35,580 nt of DNA from an uncultured Eubacterium sp. (GTDB lineage: Bacteria > Bacillota > Clostridia > Lachnospirales > Lachnospiraceae): NCBI GenBank assembly GCA_910577295.1, contig CAJTLS010000019.1:14035-49614 (forward strand), in the 5' to 3' direction. Below are positions 26,132 through 34,813 of this stretch, one piece after another. Position numbers and translations under genes: made by a program. The notes beneath the pieces are model-generated. The model saw nothing but the letters and a program-made list of their open reading frames with translations. It was not told the origin of the DNA and made no database searches. Every line of letters starts with the position of its first letter. The stretch's first letter is position 1.

Positions 26132-26594
26132 CGCCGCAAGCGATTTTTTCTCCGGAATCGCCCGCCGGCTGGGTGACAAAATCATCACGTCTGCTGTGGA
26201 GAACAATTGATTTTCCTATTATTTCTTCTATAGATAAAAAGCTGTCGTATACTGCCATATAAGAATAACCATCACTGTTGAGGACAGGCGGCAAATCACC
26301 TAAATGATACGGATGATCGGCATTGGTGGGATTATAGTGGGAACCCGTATGAGCCATGTTTTGACTGCAATTCCCGTTTTCGTGTATATGAAGTCCCAGA
26401 AAGCGGGGAGAATATTCTTTTGTATTTGGGAGATGACTTAGTTCGATTTCCAGTACGACGCCGGAGTCCCAACGGGGACGATAGAAGTTTGCTACACCGG
26501 AAATGTCTGGATATTGTTCGCCGCCATGAATAATGGCGAAGGCATCTGGAAGTTTTGTCATGGTTAACATGGAAAAAATAGTTGAAGATTTCAA
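26103..26594 (-). CDS. Cu/Zn superoxide dismutase-like protein without signal peptide
   Basis: A 163-residue protein of the Cu/Zn superoxide dismutase family. Counting from the TTG at 26594 (GGAGG five bases upstream), ligands line up as copper H69, H71, H86, H133 and zinc H86, H94, H97, D100, with cysteines C76 and C153 placed for the family's disulfide. The motif GLHIHENGNC and the terminal GEKIACGVI are diagnostic. The active-site arginine before LACG is lysine here (K150). No export signal is visible, which is unusual for bacterial members; an alternative start at the internal ATGs would not add one. Convergent with lacZ, overlapping its last 29 bp. Confidence 0.88.
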   Translation of the reverse strand: MKSSTIFSMLTMTKLPDAFAIIHGGEQYPDISGVANFYRPRWDSGVVLEIELSHLPNTKEYSPRFLGLHIHENGNCSQNMAHTGSHYNPTNADHPYHLGDLPPVLNSDGYSYMAVYDSFLSIEEIIGKSIVLHSRRDDFVTQPAGDSGEKIACGVIRPVAGLL

Positions 26595-26747
26595 AGTAAC
26601 CTCCGTTTCGAAGCGTCATAATAACTTCAATTTATGCATTTATCTTATTGTATGCGGCGGCGGTGAACACGTGAAAAATCGTATGATTTCCCCAGATGGG
26701 GAATGGAATATTTTTCATAATATGGAATAAACTATCAAAACATGTCT

Positions 26748-26775
26748 TTGACATAACTATATTATATGATAAAAT
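26748..26775 (+). promoter_or_regulatory. Promoter of the NitT/TauT-type ABC operon
   Basis: A perfect TTGACA (26748-26753), a 16-bp AT-rich spacer and TAAAAT (26770-26775), giving a leader of about 65 nt before the GTG at 26849. Upstream lies a small hairpin TTCCCC/GGGGAA (26688-26703). Confidence 0.65.
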
Positions 26776-26848
26776 AAGTTGTGTTCTATATGAATGTTTC
26801 AGAGAAAACAATGCACAATAACAATAAGAACGGAAGAGAGGTTTTAAT

Positions 26849-27826
26849 GTGAAAGTATTAAAAAAGCTATTTTTAGCAGGAATCGTTGTTATAATGGGAA
26901 TAGGGAGCATAGGCTGCGGAAAGGGAAAAGAGGAGACGAATGAGGTATCTATCGGATATTTCAACAATATTACTCATGCGCAGGCGTTGTTGATGAAATC
27001 AGAGGGAAGTTTGGAAAAGTCTTTTGGAGAGGACAAGAAAGTAAAGTGGACGGCTTTTAACGCCGGCCCGGCTGAAGTGGAGGCGTTGTTTTCTGGTGAT
27101 ATTGATATCGGTTATATCGGACCGGTGCCGGCAATTAGCGCCAATGTCAAGTCCAAGGGGGATGTTTCTATTCTTTCAGGAGCTACAAAAGCAGGCGCTG
27201 TGTTAGTCAGGAGAAAGGGTTCAAGCATTAATAGCGTAAAAGATTTATCCGGTAAAGTTGTTGCCATTCCTCAAATTGGAAATACACAGCATCTGTGTCT
27301 GCTTGATTTACTTGCAGAAAACGGTTTGAAACCGGATACTGAGGGTGGAGATGTAAAAGTGGCTGCCGTTGCCAATGCCGATGTTGCCAATACGATGGCG
27401 CGAGGCGATATTGACGCTGCGTTCGTTCCAGAGCCGTGGGGCGCGACACTGCTTGAAAAGGATGCAGAATTAGTGTTGGATTATAACGAAGTATATCGGA
27501 ATGGCGAATATGACGTGGCAGTTGTCGTTGTAAGAAAAGAGTTTCAGGAGGAAAATCCGGAGCTGGTAGAGAAGTTTTTAAAAGAACATGAAGCGGCAAC
27601 CGTGAAAATCAACGAGGATAAGGACACAACCCTCAAGAAGATAAATGAGGAGTTAGATTCAGCGACAGGGAAATCACTTGGCGAGAACATTATTAAGGAG
27701 TCGTTTGAGCGCATTGGCGTTAGTACGGAATTGAATCGTGACGCTGTTTTAGAGTTTGCCGATATCAGTAAGAACCAAAAGTTTATTAATGAGTTGCCGG
27801 GAGACGATTTGTTTGTAAATAAATAG
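26849..27826 (+). CDS. ABC transporter substrate-binding lipoprotein, NMT1/SsuA (NitT/TauT) type
   Basis: A 325-residue lipoprotein. The start is GTG at 26849; the ATG two bases earlier meets a stop at once. Signal peptide with lipobox GSIGC and lipidated C23, so it is anchored on the outer face of the membrane. The family fold is clear from VSIGYFNNITHAQALL, FNAGPAEVEALFSGDIDIGYIGPVPA (split around the ligand cleft), GKVVAIPQIGNTQH and DAAFVPEPWG. Relatives bind nitrate, taurine, alkanesulfonates, thiamine precursors or other small anions; the ligand cannot be assigned. It heads a three-gene importer operon. Confidence 0.92.
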   Translation: MKVLKKLFLAGIVVIMGIGSIGCGKGKEETNEVSIGYFNNITHAQALLMKSEGSLEKSFGEDKKVKWTAFNAGPAEVEALFSGDIDIGYIGPVPAISANVKSKGDVSILSGATKAGAVLVRRKGSSINSVKDLSGKVVAIPQIGNTQHLCLLDLLAENGLKPDTEGGDVKVAAVANADVANTMARGDIDAAFVPEPWGATLLEKDAELVLDYNEVYRNGEYDVAVVVVRKEFQEENPELVEKFLKEHEAATVKINEDKDTTLKKINEELDSATGKSLGENIIKESFERIGVSTELNRDAVLEFADISKNQKFINELPGDDLFVNK

Positions 27827-27886
27827 GAAAACGGGTACCATATTTTGCTGCCGCAGCGGTAGTTAAAAATAGGAATGGAGGAAACA

Positions 27887-28630
27887 ATGAGTCTTGTTTT
27901 AGAGAAATTGAGCAAACATTTTGACAATAGTGAAGCAGCGACACTGCAGGAGATTGATTTAACTATTGAGAGCGGAGAGTTTGTTTGTATTGTTGGTGTT
28001 TCCGGGTGTGGGAAAAGTACGTTACTTAACCTTGTGGCCGGCTTGGAAAAGCCAAGCAGTGGGAAAATATTATTAGATGGGGAAGAGATTACGGGACCGG
28101 GAGCAGACAGGGTTGTCATGTTTCAGGAACATGGTCTCTACCCGTGGCTTAATGTGTTGGAAAATGTAAAATTTGGGATGAAACTGGCAGGAGTACCGAA
28201 GGATATCCAAGAAGAAAAGGCAATGCATTATTTGGAAATGGTGCATTTACAAGACTATAAGGATTATCCGATACATCAGATTTCCGGAGGGATGCGACAG
28301 CGGACTGCCCTTGCCCGGGCGCTCACTTTAGATTCCAAGGTACTTTTAATGGACGAACCTTTTTCGGCTCTGGATAAACAGACCTCAAATCGTCTGAGAG
28401 AAGAATTGCAGAGAATTTGGTTAGATACAAAGAGAACTATTCTTTTCATTACTCATAGTGTCGAAGAGGCTGTATATTTGGCTGATAGAGTGGTGGCGTT
28501 ATCACCGGATAATGGTAAAATTGCCGGAATTGTTCCGGTTACGATGGAGCGCCCGAGACACGTATATGCTTCCGAGTTTGTCGAACTCAGACATCGGATT
28601 TTGGAAATTGTCAGAGGGGAGGAAGTATAA
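27887..28630 (+). CDS. ABC transporter ATP-binding protein, NitT/TauT type
   Basis: A 247-residue ATPase. Two in-frame ATGs lie at 27875 and 27887; GGAGG at 27877-27881 sits five bases before the second, so I choose 27887. Motifs: Walker A GVSGCGKST, Q-loop MFQEHGLYPWLNVLENV (typical of the NitT/TauT branch), signature ISGGMRQRTALARAL, Walker B VLLMDEPFSALD, H-loop LFITHSVEEAVYLADR. It powers import by the permease encoded directly after it, whose ATG follows the stop without a gap. Confidence 0.95.
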   Translation: MSLVLEKLSKHFDNSEAATLQEIDLTIESGEFVCIVGVSGCGKSTLLNLVAGLEKPSSGKILLDGEEITGPGADRVVMFQEHGLYPWLNVLENVKFGMKLAGVPKDIQEEKAMHYLEMVHLQDYKDYPIHQISGGMRQRTALARALTLDSKVLLMDEPFSALDKQTSNRLREELQRIWLDTKRTILFITHSVEEAVYLADRVVALSPDNGKIAGIVPVTMERPRHVYASEFVELRHRILEIVRGEEV

Positions 28631-29389
28631 ATGGGAATGATACTATTTCTTTTGATTTTGCTTGCTTTGTGGCAGGGGTTCTATTGGTTTTTTGTTGATT
28701 TGCTCGAATTATGTAAACCGTACGCCGTTCCTTCTCCTATTGGCGTCGGGGAGCGTTTTGTTGATTTGTGCAGCGACGGTACTTTGTTGGAGGCAACAGG
28801 AAACTCATTGCTTCGTGGAATTGCAGGATTTGTAATTGCTGTAGTACTTGGTGTGATTTTGGGATTGCTGATACATCAGTTTAAATATTTGCAAAAAAAT
28901 CTAAAGCCGATTGTACTTGGCATTCAGACACTGCCAAGTGTATGTTGGGTTCCGTTTTCCATTTTGTGGTTTGGATTGTCAACACAGGCAATCTTGTTTG
29001 TTGTCATTATGGGGTCGGCGTTTAGTATTGCGATTGCCGTAGACAATGCGATTAAAAATATTCTGCCTATCTATACAAAAGCTGCGCTTACGATGGGGGC
29101 AAATAAAAGTCAGCTCTACCGTTATGTTATTTTTCCGGCCAGTTTGCCGGAGCTTGTGTCGGGGCTGAAACAGGGATGGTCTTTTGCTTGGAGAGCCCTT
29201 ATGGCTGGCGAGGTTATGACAACTTCGATAGGTCTTGGCCAGACGTTAATTATGGGGCGCGATTTGGCGGATATCAATCAGGTTATGCTTGTGATGCTTG
29301 TTATTGTCGTTGTTGGTATTTTGATTGATAAATGTATCTTTTCGGTTCTGGAAAAGCGGTTATTACGAAAACGCGGACTTGGGATGTAA
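28631..29389 (+). CDS. ABC transporter permease, NitT/TauT type
   Basis: A 252-residue inner-membrane subunit with about six helices. The EAA-type coupling loop that contacts the ATPase is visible as AALTMGANKSQLYRYVIFPA followed by SLPELVSGLKQGW. The first helix is WQGFYWFFVDLLEL and proline-rich PYAVPSPIGVGERF follows, as usual for SsuC/TauC relatives. The ATG abuts the stop of the ATPase gene. A strong terminator lies 28 bp after its end, closing the operon. Confidence 0.94.
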   Translation: MGMILFLLILLALWQGFYWFFVDLLELCKPYAVPSPIGVGERFVDLCSDGTLLEATGNSLLRGIAGFVIAVVLGVILGLLIHQFKYLQKNLKPIVLGIQTLPSVCWVPFSILWFGLSTQAILFVVIMGSAFSIAIAVDNAIKNILPIYTKAALTMGANKSQLYRYVIFPASLPELVSGLKQGWSFAWRALMAGEVMTTSIGLGQTLIMGRDLADINQVMLVMLVIVVVGILIDKCIFSVLEKRLLRKRGLGM

Positions 29390-29417
29390 GATGAGGTGCA
29401 TTGGCGAATGATTAAAG

Positions 29418-29478
29418 GGAACAGCGTCTGTTCTTCCTATCATGAAGTGGGAGAGGGACAGACGCTGTTCCTTTTTTA
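29418..29478 (+). terminator. Strong intrinsic terminator of the ABC importer operon
   Basis: GGAACAGCGTCTGT (29418-29431) pairs perfectly with ACAGACGCTGTTCC (29458-29471), followed by TTTTTT. The 14-bp stem has a 26-nt loop. In the other direction only CCCTTT follows, so it mainly stops plus-strand transcripts. Confidence 0.85.
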
Positions 29479-29511
29479 TTATATAGGAAATTCCGATTGT
29501 GAAGTTCCCGG

Positions 29512-30654
29512 TCAATTTTTTGCTGATTGTTTCAAGGCATCCATAAATTTCTGAAATTTTCCTTTATCCTGATACTCTAAGTGATTTAAAATATCCTGTT
29601 GCTTCTCTTTCATAAATTCCGTTGTATAGGAGCGCATGTTACGCAGCGTACGGGAATTGTATTTGCTGCTTTCTTCATCGGTGCCCAGTACTTTCTGATA
29701 ATGCTCAAAATGTAACCGCATTGCTTCTTTCAGTTCTTCAAAATGTCTGACCGCATCATCGTATTTTTCTGCCCGCAAATCAGCTTGAAGAATGTATTTG
29801 TAAAGGTCTCTTGTAAATCCCCGGCAGAAGGAAATCAAATCCGGATTTTTTGATAAAACCTGTATGATATCTAATCCCCACAGGCCGAATTGAACAGCCG
29901 CTTCCGGCTTGTCATTATAGGCGAAACATTCCATTGCGTACAAAATTTCTTTGTTCAGCGCTCTTGTAAAGTTTTGCAGGTTTTTTCGGAGAACGGTTTT
30001 CATGTCCGGCATATCGTATTGCAAAAAGGTGAGCTGTGCAAGAATGCTCTCCTGAAGCCGGTTTGAGCCTACGCTTGGTAACGTACTAATGTGTTCTCTG
30101 GCGCTGACATAATCCTTCTCGTGAATATAAATCCATGCAAGTGCATAATGCGCCCGCTCTACAAATTCTTTATTTTCACAAAAGCGAATGAGGTTTGTTC
30201 CGTATCGGAGGGCGGTATCCCGAAATTTCGGCCATTCATCTTTGATATATCCCTGAAAATGGACATAACGACTAAGATTTGCAGTACTTTCTGCATAGAA
30301 GCAGGAGATGACATGGCTGGATGGGCTTCGAGACAGCAAGTCATACAAATAGTGGCAAGCCTGCAGCGCTCTCTGTTCTGGAGCCTGATTTGAATGGTTT
30401 ATTTCATCTAAATGATTTTTGATTTCAATGTAGTCCGCTTCTTCCTGACTGGTCTGTTCCAAACCAAAGAGTGCGTCTGTCGATATGGCCAGCACCTGTG
30501 CCAGAGGAACGACTAAGGAGATGTCCGGCATTCCGACGCCGGATTCCCATCGGCTGACGGCCTGTGAGGTCACGCCGATTTGATAGGCGAGTTCCTCTTG
30601 CGTCAGACCAAGTTTTTTTCGAGCAGCTTTGATATTATTTCCTAATGCAATCAT
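29512..30654 (-). CDS. XRE-family transcriptional regulator with helical-repeat C-terminus
   Basis: A 380-residue protein. Residues about 5-60 are a Cro/C1-type helix-turn-helix (IKAARKKLGLTQEELAYQIG, then TSQAVSRWESGVGMPD), which binds operator DNA. The long remainder is helical and reads like degenerate TPR repeats (HYALAWIYIHEKDYVSAREHI), as in Rgg/PlcR-type or other peptide- or protein-responsive regulators. AAAGGAGC precedes the ATG. It is divergent from a glycerophosphodiesterase gene; the shared 197-bp region holds promoters for both. Target and inducer are unknown. Confidence 0.85.
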   Translation of the reverse strand: MIALGNNIKAARKKLGLTQEELAYQIGVTSQAVSRWESGVGMPDISLVVPLAQVLAISTDALFGLEQTSQEEADYIEIKNHLDEINHSNQAPEQRALQACHYLYDLLSRSPSSHVISCFYAESTANLSRYVHFQGYIKDEWPKFRDTALRYGTNLIRFCENKEFVERAHYALAWIYIHEKDYVSAREHISTLPSVGSNRLQESILAQLTFLQYDMPDMKTVLRKNLQNFTRALNKEILYAMECFAYNDKPEAAVQFGLWGLDIIQVLSKNPDLISFCRGFTRDLYKYILQADLRAEKYDDAVRHFEELKEAMRLHFEHYQKVLGTDEESSKYNSRTLRNMRSYTTEFMKEKQQDILNHLEYQDKGKFQKFMDALKQSAKN

Positions 30655-30695
30655 ATATAGTATTGCTCCTTTCTTTTATTCGGTACCGTGGTTAA

Positions 30696-30724
30696 ACTAT
30701 ATCACAGTCCTTGCGCTCATACAA
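30696..30724 (-). promoter_or_regulatory. Promoter of the XRE regulator
   Basis: On the minus strand: TTGTAT (30724-30719), a 17-bp spacer and TATAGT (30701-30696). Start expected near 30689, giving a leader of about 35 nt. Confidence 0.55.
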
Positions 30725-30789
30725 ACAATTCACAATTTCCTGCTACTAAAGTCCGTATTGATTTTCGCCAAAGATTGCGGCAGGTGTGA

Positions 30790-30818
30790 TTGATTTTTTT
30801 ATGCGAAGACGGTATACT
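30790..30818 (+). promoter_or_regulatory. Promoter of the glycerophosphodiesterase/DUF308 operon
   Basis: TTGATT (30790-30795), a 17-bp spacer and TATACT (30813-30818), about 34 bp before the start codon at 30852. Confidence 0.7.
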
Positions 30819-30851
30819 AAAAATAGTAATAAAAAGGGGAGGATATCCTTC

Positions 30852-31589
30852 ATGGAGATAAAGAGAATTGCCCATCGGGGTTTTAGTTCCGAGGCGCCCG
30901 AAAATAGTTACCTTTCGTTTGCCTTGGCGGCGGAGGGAGATTTTTATGGTATTGAATGTGATGTCTGGAAAAGTAAGGATGGCGTCTTTGTCGTCTCTCA
31001 TGACGGAAATATGGAAAGGATGTGCGGAATCGATGCGTATATTCCGGACATGACATATGATGAACTGAAAAACTATCCGTTTATCCGCGGGCGGAAACGA
31101 TTATCGCACCCGCAACAGTATCTTCTTCCACTGACCGGATATTTATCTATTCTGCAGCGCACGCAAAGGAAGATGGCAGTCGTCGAGCTCAAGATGGATT
31201 ATACAACTGTAGAATTGAGAGAAATCGTTGGTTTGATAAAGCAGTATGGGCTATATGAGAGAACGGTATTTATCAGCTTGTATGGAAGCGTACTCATTCG
31301 GTTAAAGGAGGAACTGGGGTTTCCGACAGAGCGGCTGCAATATGTGTACGGGGCTGTTTTTGCCAATAAATTTATTCCCGTAAATATGGATTTGGAGCGC
31401 TGGCTCATGGAAAACCGTATTCATTTGGATGCCCGTCATACTCTTGTGAGCAGAGGAACAGTCATGCGCCTGCACGAGGCAGGACTTATGGTAAATGTCT
31501 GGACGGTGAATAAGAGGGAGGATATGCGGCGCATGCTATATGATGTGGGTGTTGACATGGTGACGACAGAATATTATTATGAATGTTAA
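30852..31589 (+). CDS. Glycerophosphodiester phosphodiesterase family protein
   Basis: A 245-residue cytoplasmic GDPD. I place the start at 30852 after GGGGAGG. The family residues are all present: H8-R9 in AHRGF, E17-N18 in APENS, metal ligands E35 and D37 in IECDVW, and H50 in VSHD. The C-terminal part contains VVELKMDY and VNVWTVNKREDMRRM, both typical. It cleaves deacylated phospholipid heads to glycerol-3-phosphate and an alcohol. A small membrane protein gene follows after 57 bp and is likely co-transcribed. Confidence 0.93.
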   Translation: MEIKRIAHRGFSSEAPENSYLSFALAAEGDFYGIECDVWKSKDGVFVVSHDGNMERMCGIDAYIPDMTYDELKNYPFIRGRKRLSHPQQYLLPLTGYLSILQRTQRKMAVVELKMDYTTVELREIVGLIKQYGLYERTVFISLYGSVLIRLKEELGFPTERLQYVYGAVFANKFIPVNMDLERWLMENRIHLDARHTLVSRGTVMRLHEAGLMVNVWTVNKREDMRRMLYDVGVDMVTTEYYYEC

Positions 31590-31646
31590 TATTGGATGAA
31601 AAGACGGTAAATTTGCATTCGGTGATGAAAATGGAGGTAATGTGAA

Positions 31647-32234
31647 ATGAAATTATTAAAACAAATCAAATGGAATTTGATTGCTATTGCAGTAGCGTTT
31701 ATTGCTTTAGGCGTAGTTCTGATTATTTTTCCTGCGGAGGTAATGAAGACAGCTTGTTATATAATGGCCGCGCTGCTGATTATTATTGGTGTTATCTCTC
31801 TTGTAAACTATTTGCGTAAAGATATCGTGGGCATCATTTACCGTTACGATTTAGTAGTGGGGCTTAGCTGTGTCCTCGGCGGTATTTTGGTAATTATAAA
31901 GATAAACGATTTAATTATGCTCATTCCGGTCGTTCTTGGTTTTCTTGTAACAATTAGTGGAATATTGAAAATGCAAAATTCAGTCGATATGCTGCGCCTC
32001 GGGAATGGGGTATGGCATGTGACATTTGGACTTGCCATTACCAATATTGTCTTTGGTATTGTGCTTCTCATCAATCCGTTTGCTGCTGAACTGCATGTCA
32101 TGCTAATGGGAGTTGCCCTGATTTACAGCGGTCTGACAGATATTTTTGTAACGGTGGCAATATCGAAAAAATTGTCGGAGATGGAAAAGAATTTGCCGAC
32201 AGTAAAAGATGAGGAAAAGATTCAGGATATGTAA
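31647..32234 (+). CDS. DUF308/HdeD-like membrane protein
   Basis: A 195-residue protein with about six hydrophobic helices in three similar pairs (for example LIAIAVAFIALGVVLIIFPA, TACYIMAALLIIIGVISLV and VTFGLAITNIVFGIVLLINP), and a short charged C-terminal tail. This repeat pattern is that of the DUF308/HdeD family, linked to acid stress in enterobacteria but of unknown role in Firmicutes. AATGGAGG precedes the ATG. It converges with the NUDIX gene, with only 36 bp between the two stops. Confidence 0.8.
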   Translation: MKLLKQIKWNLIAIAVAFIALGVVLIIFPAEVMKTACYIMAALLIIIGVISLVNYLRKDIVGIIYRYDLVVGLSCVLGGILVIIKINDLIMLIPVVLGFLVTISGILKMQNSVDMLRLGNGVWHVTFGLAITNIVFGIVLLINPFAAELHVMLMGVALIYSGLTDIFVTVAISKKLSEMEKNLPTVKDEEKIQDM

Positions 32235-32270
32235 TAATTTTCTCCCATATTGCCGGACGGCTCTGTTCCT

Positions 32271-32840
32271 TTATATATTTTCAGGAAATCGTTCCTGCAG
32301 CAGTAATTCTAATACCCGGGCTTCCTGTTCGTAAAATGTCTGACGGTGGACATCGGATATGTGCTTTGCCCTGTTTGTATTAATGGCAAGCTGTGGTTCC
32401 GGAAATTGAAGCGTAAACCCTTCTTCCGCTTCATACTGCTCCAATTTCTGTTGTGCTACGGTTTCTTTTACATCACATAAGAAATAATAAATATCCTGTA
32501 TGAATATATCCTCTTTTGTCCCTTTCTGGACTCGGTGAACCTGCCCGTATTCCTGAATGGAGTTTCGGATAACACATAATCCTGCTTCTTCTGAAACCTC
32601 TCTTATCAGAGCATCTTCCATGCTCTCACCTGCTTCTATGCCGCCACCCGGAAATTGATAATAATTGTATTTCTTACTATATATCATTGCGAATCTTCCG
32701 TCTTTCATAATTATTCCCCGAACGGACGGTCTGTGAAAAACACTCCCGTTGTTTTTATAGTTCTTCTTGTCTATTTCAAATAACATGCGCAGGTTACAAT
32801 CCTCCATTTTCAAAATATGTTTTAGCTGTTTGGGATTCAT
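32271..32840 (-). CDS. NUDIX hydrolase
   Basis: A 189-residue protein with a complete Nudix box at about residues 65-88: GGGIEAGESMEDAL then IREVSEEAGL, giving the metal-binding REVxEE core. The preceding YYQFPGGG and VRGIIMKDGRFAMIY strands are typical. It should hydrolyse a nucleoside-diphosphate-linked compound; the substrate is not readable. The ribosome site is weak. An extended -10 promoter (TGA-TATAAT, minus strand, 32873-32878) lies about 33 bp upstream of the start. Confidence 0.9.
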   Translation of the reverse strand: MNPKQLKHILKMEDCNLRMLFEIDKKNYKNNGSVFHRPSVRGIIMKDGRFAMIYSKKYNYYQFPGGGIEAGESMEDALIREVSEEAGLCVIRNSIQEYGQVHRVQKGTKEDIFIQDIYYFLCDVKETVAQQKLEQYEAEEGFTLQFPEPQLAINTNRAKHISDVHRQTFYEQEARVLELLLQERFPENI

Positions 32841-32872
32841 ATATTTAGTTCCATATCGAGCAGAATTGTCTT

Positions 32873-32881
32873 ATTATATCA
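32873..32881 (-). promoter_or_regulatory. Extended -10 promoter of the NUDIX gene
   Basis: Minus-strand TGATATAAT, a perfect TATAAT with TG extension. The -35 is not obvious. Start expected near 32866. Confidence 0.5.
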
Positions 32882-32966
32882 TGGTTTTATTGATAATGGA
32901 ATGCGTTTTTTTATTAATACTGTGGCTTGAAACGGTGCTAAAACGGTGGCATGATACTTCTAAATC

Positions 32967-32995
32967 TTGACTTTTAAACGGGCATTTGCTAAACT
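32967..32995 (+). promoter_or_regulatory. guaA promoter
   Basis: TTGACT (32967-32972), a 17-bp spacer and TAAACT (32990-32995) with a TGC extension just before it. Start expected near 33002, leaving a leader of about 145 nt before guaA. Confidence 0.65.
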
Positions 32996-33001
32996 TATTT
33001 A

Positions 33002-33146
33002 ACAGAGTATCATATTCAGGTTCGTCAGGGAAACAGCGGATACGGTGGCTAAGCGATTCTGGTTGTGATTTTTTTATTTTTGCGGAGACGTATAGGCAAA
33101 CGCTGTTTTCTTTATTTTTATTATTCTATCGAAGGAGGAAAAGACG
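33002..33146 (+). promoter_or_regulatory. Structured guaA leader, no known riboswitch recognised
   Basis: The predicted leader contains AAACAGCG (33031-33038) that pairs perfectly with CGCTGTTT (33101-33108), followed at once by the T-rich TCTTTATTTTTATT. This could work as a terminator with a large folded loop. GCG at 33082 offers an alternative partner for part of the same right arm. I looked for the purine riboswitch core and do not find it. The whole stretch from 32841 to 33146 has no gene; it holds this leader and the two promoters listed here. Confidence 0.4.
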
Positions 33147-34691
33147 TTGCATAAGGAGCTAGTTATTGTTTTGGATTTTGGCGGTCAGTACAACCAGTTG
33201 GTAGCCCGCCGCGTACGTGAGTGTAATGTATACTGCGAAATTTATTCTTATAAAACGGATTTGGCAAAGATTCAGGAAATGAAGCCAAAAGGAATTATTT
33301 TGACCGGCGGCCCTAACAGTTGTTATGAAGAGGGTGCGCCTGCCTGCGACAAGGCCCTGTTTGAGATGGGTATTCCCATACTGGGGTTGTGTTACGGCGC
33401 TCAGATGATGATGCATGTGCTGGGCGGTACGGTAGAGAAAGCGCCGGTGCGTGAGTACGGCAAGACAAATGTACATGTAAATCCTTTATCCGCACTCTTT
33501 TCCGATGTGCCGGAAGATACGGTTTGCTGGATGAGCCATTTTGACTACATATCCAAAACAGCACCGGGATTTGATGTTTGTGCGCATACATCGGAATGTC
33601 CGGTAGCGGCAGCAGAAAATCCGAGTGAAAAATTGTACGCAATCCAGTTTCACCCGGAAGTCCTGCACACACAGTATGGAACGAAAATGCTATCCAATTT
33701 TGTATACAACGTCTGTGGCTGTTCCGGCGATTGGCGCATGGATGCATACGTTGAACAGCAAATCGGGGCATTGCGAGACAAAATCGGCTCTGGCCGTGTG
33801 CTCTGCGCGCTGTCCGGTGGTGTTGACAGCTCGGTGGCCGCGGTACTTCTCTCAAAAGCAATCGGCAGCCAGTTGACATGCGTTTTTGTTGACCACGGCT
33901 TACTTCGTAAAAATGAGGGTGACGAAGTGGAGGCTGTCTTCGGCCCGGATGGTGACTATGACCTTAATTTTATCCGCGTCAATGCGCAGGAGCGTTTTTA
34001 TGAGAAGCTGGTTGGTGTTGAAGAGCCAGAGGCGAAACGGAAAATAATCGGCGAAGAGTTTATTCGGGTTTTTGAACAGGAAGCTAAGAAGATTGGTAAG
34101 GTAGATTTTCTTGTGCAGGGAACGATTTATCCTGATGTTGTGGAAAGCGGCCTTGGCGGGGAATCCGCCGTTATTAAGAGCCACCATAATGTGGGCGGAC
34201 TTCCGGACACCGTTGATTTTAAGGAAATTATAGAGCCGCTCCGCGACCTTTTTAAAGATGAAGTCCGCAAGGTGGGATTGGAACTTGGCATTCCAGAATA
34301 TCTTGTCTTCCGCCAGCCATTTCCGGGGCCAGGTCTTGGGATTCGGATTATAGGCGAGATTAATGCGGAAAAGGTTAGGATTGTGCAGGATGCCGACGCC
34401 ATCTATCGTGAGGAAATAGCAAAGGCCGGTCTTGATAAAACAATAAATCAATACTTCGCCGCGCTGACCAATATGCGGAGTGTGGGCGTCATGGGAGATG
34501 AGAGAACCTATGATTATGCCGTGGCCCTCCGCGCAGTGAAAACAATTGATTTTATGACCGCGGAAAGCGCTGATATCCCATTTCATGTGCTGCAGACGGT
34601 GATGACGAGGATAATAAATGAGGTCAGAGGCGTGAATCGGGTGCTGTATGATTTGACGAGTAAACCACCGGGAACGATAGAGTTCGAATAG
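33147..34691 (+). CDS. guaA: GMP synthase (glutamine-hydrolysing)
   Basis: A 514-residue GuaA, full length. It converts XMP, ATP and glutamine to GMP in purine synthesis. The start is TTG with AAGGAGG nine to ten bases upstream; the sequence MHKELVIVLDFGGQYNQL fits the family N-terminus. The glutaminase domain has nucleophile C82 in GLCYGAQ and the histidine in FHPEV. The ATP-pyrophosphatase P-loop is LSGGVDSSVAAV, and the C-terminal dimer domain ends in the standard KPPGTIEFE. Its extreme 3' end is a known integration site for genomic islands, and an integrase gene indeed lies 0.5 kb downstream. Confidence 0.98.
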   Translation: MHKELVIVLDFGGQYNQLVARRVRECNVYCEIYSYKTDLAKIQEMKPKGIILTGGPNSCYEEGAPACDKALFEMGIPILGLCYGAQMMMHVLGGTVEKAPVREYGKTNVHVNPLSALFSDVPEDTVCWMSHFDYISKTAPGFDVCAHTSECPVAAAENPSEKLYAIQFHPEVLHTQYGTKMLSNFVYNVCGCSGDWRMDAYVEQQIGALRDKIGSGRVLCALSGGVDSSVAAVLLSKAIGSQLTCVFVDHGLLRKNEGDEVEAVFGPDGDYDLNFIRVNAQERFYEKLVGVEEPEAKRKIIGEEFIRVFEQEAKKIGKVDFLVQGTIYPDVVESGLGGESAVIKSHHNVGGLPDTVDFKEIIEPLRDLFKDEVRKVGLELGIPEYLVFRQPFPGPGLGIRIIGEINAEKVRIVQDADAIYREEIAKAGLDKTINQYFAALTNMRSVGVMGDERTYDYAVALRAVKTIDFMTAESADIPFHVLQTVMTRIINEVRGVNRVLYDLTSKPPGTIEFE

Positions 34692-34701
34692 CGGACATTT
34701 G

Positions 34702-34746
34702 GACTGAAAAGTGCGTAAAATCAGTGTTTTTCAGTCTTTCTTTTTC
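34702..34746 (+). terminator. guaA terminator
   Basis: GACTGAAAA (34702-34710) pairs with TTTTCAGTC (34728-34736), 9 bp, followed by TTTCTTTTTCTT. It lies 10 bp after the guaA stop. If the element is inserted at the guaA end, this hairpin belongs to the element side. Confidence 0.75.
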
Positions 34747-34813
34747 TTCCGTGAGATTGTTTTGAGATTGATTTTGAAACACTTTCCACATATTCCATGA
34801 AAAGAGAATCTGA

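Noticed and set aside
32841..33146. Purine riboswitch upstream of guaA
   Set aside because: The conserved junction and loop motifs of the purine riboswitch are not found.
33313..33879. Long minus-strand reading frame opposite guaA
   Set aside because: It is a shadow of the conserved guaA coding sequence with no ribosome site.
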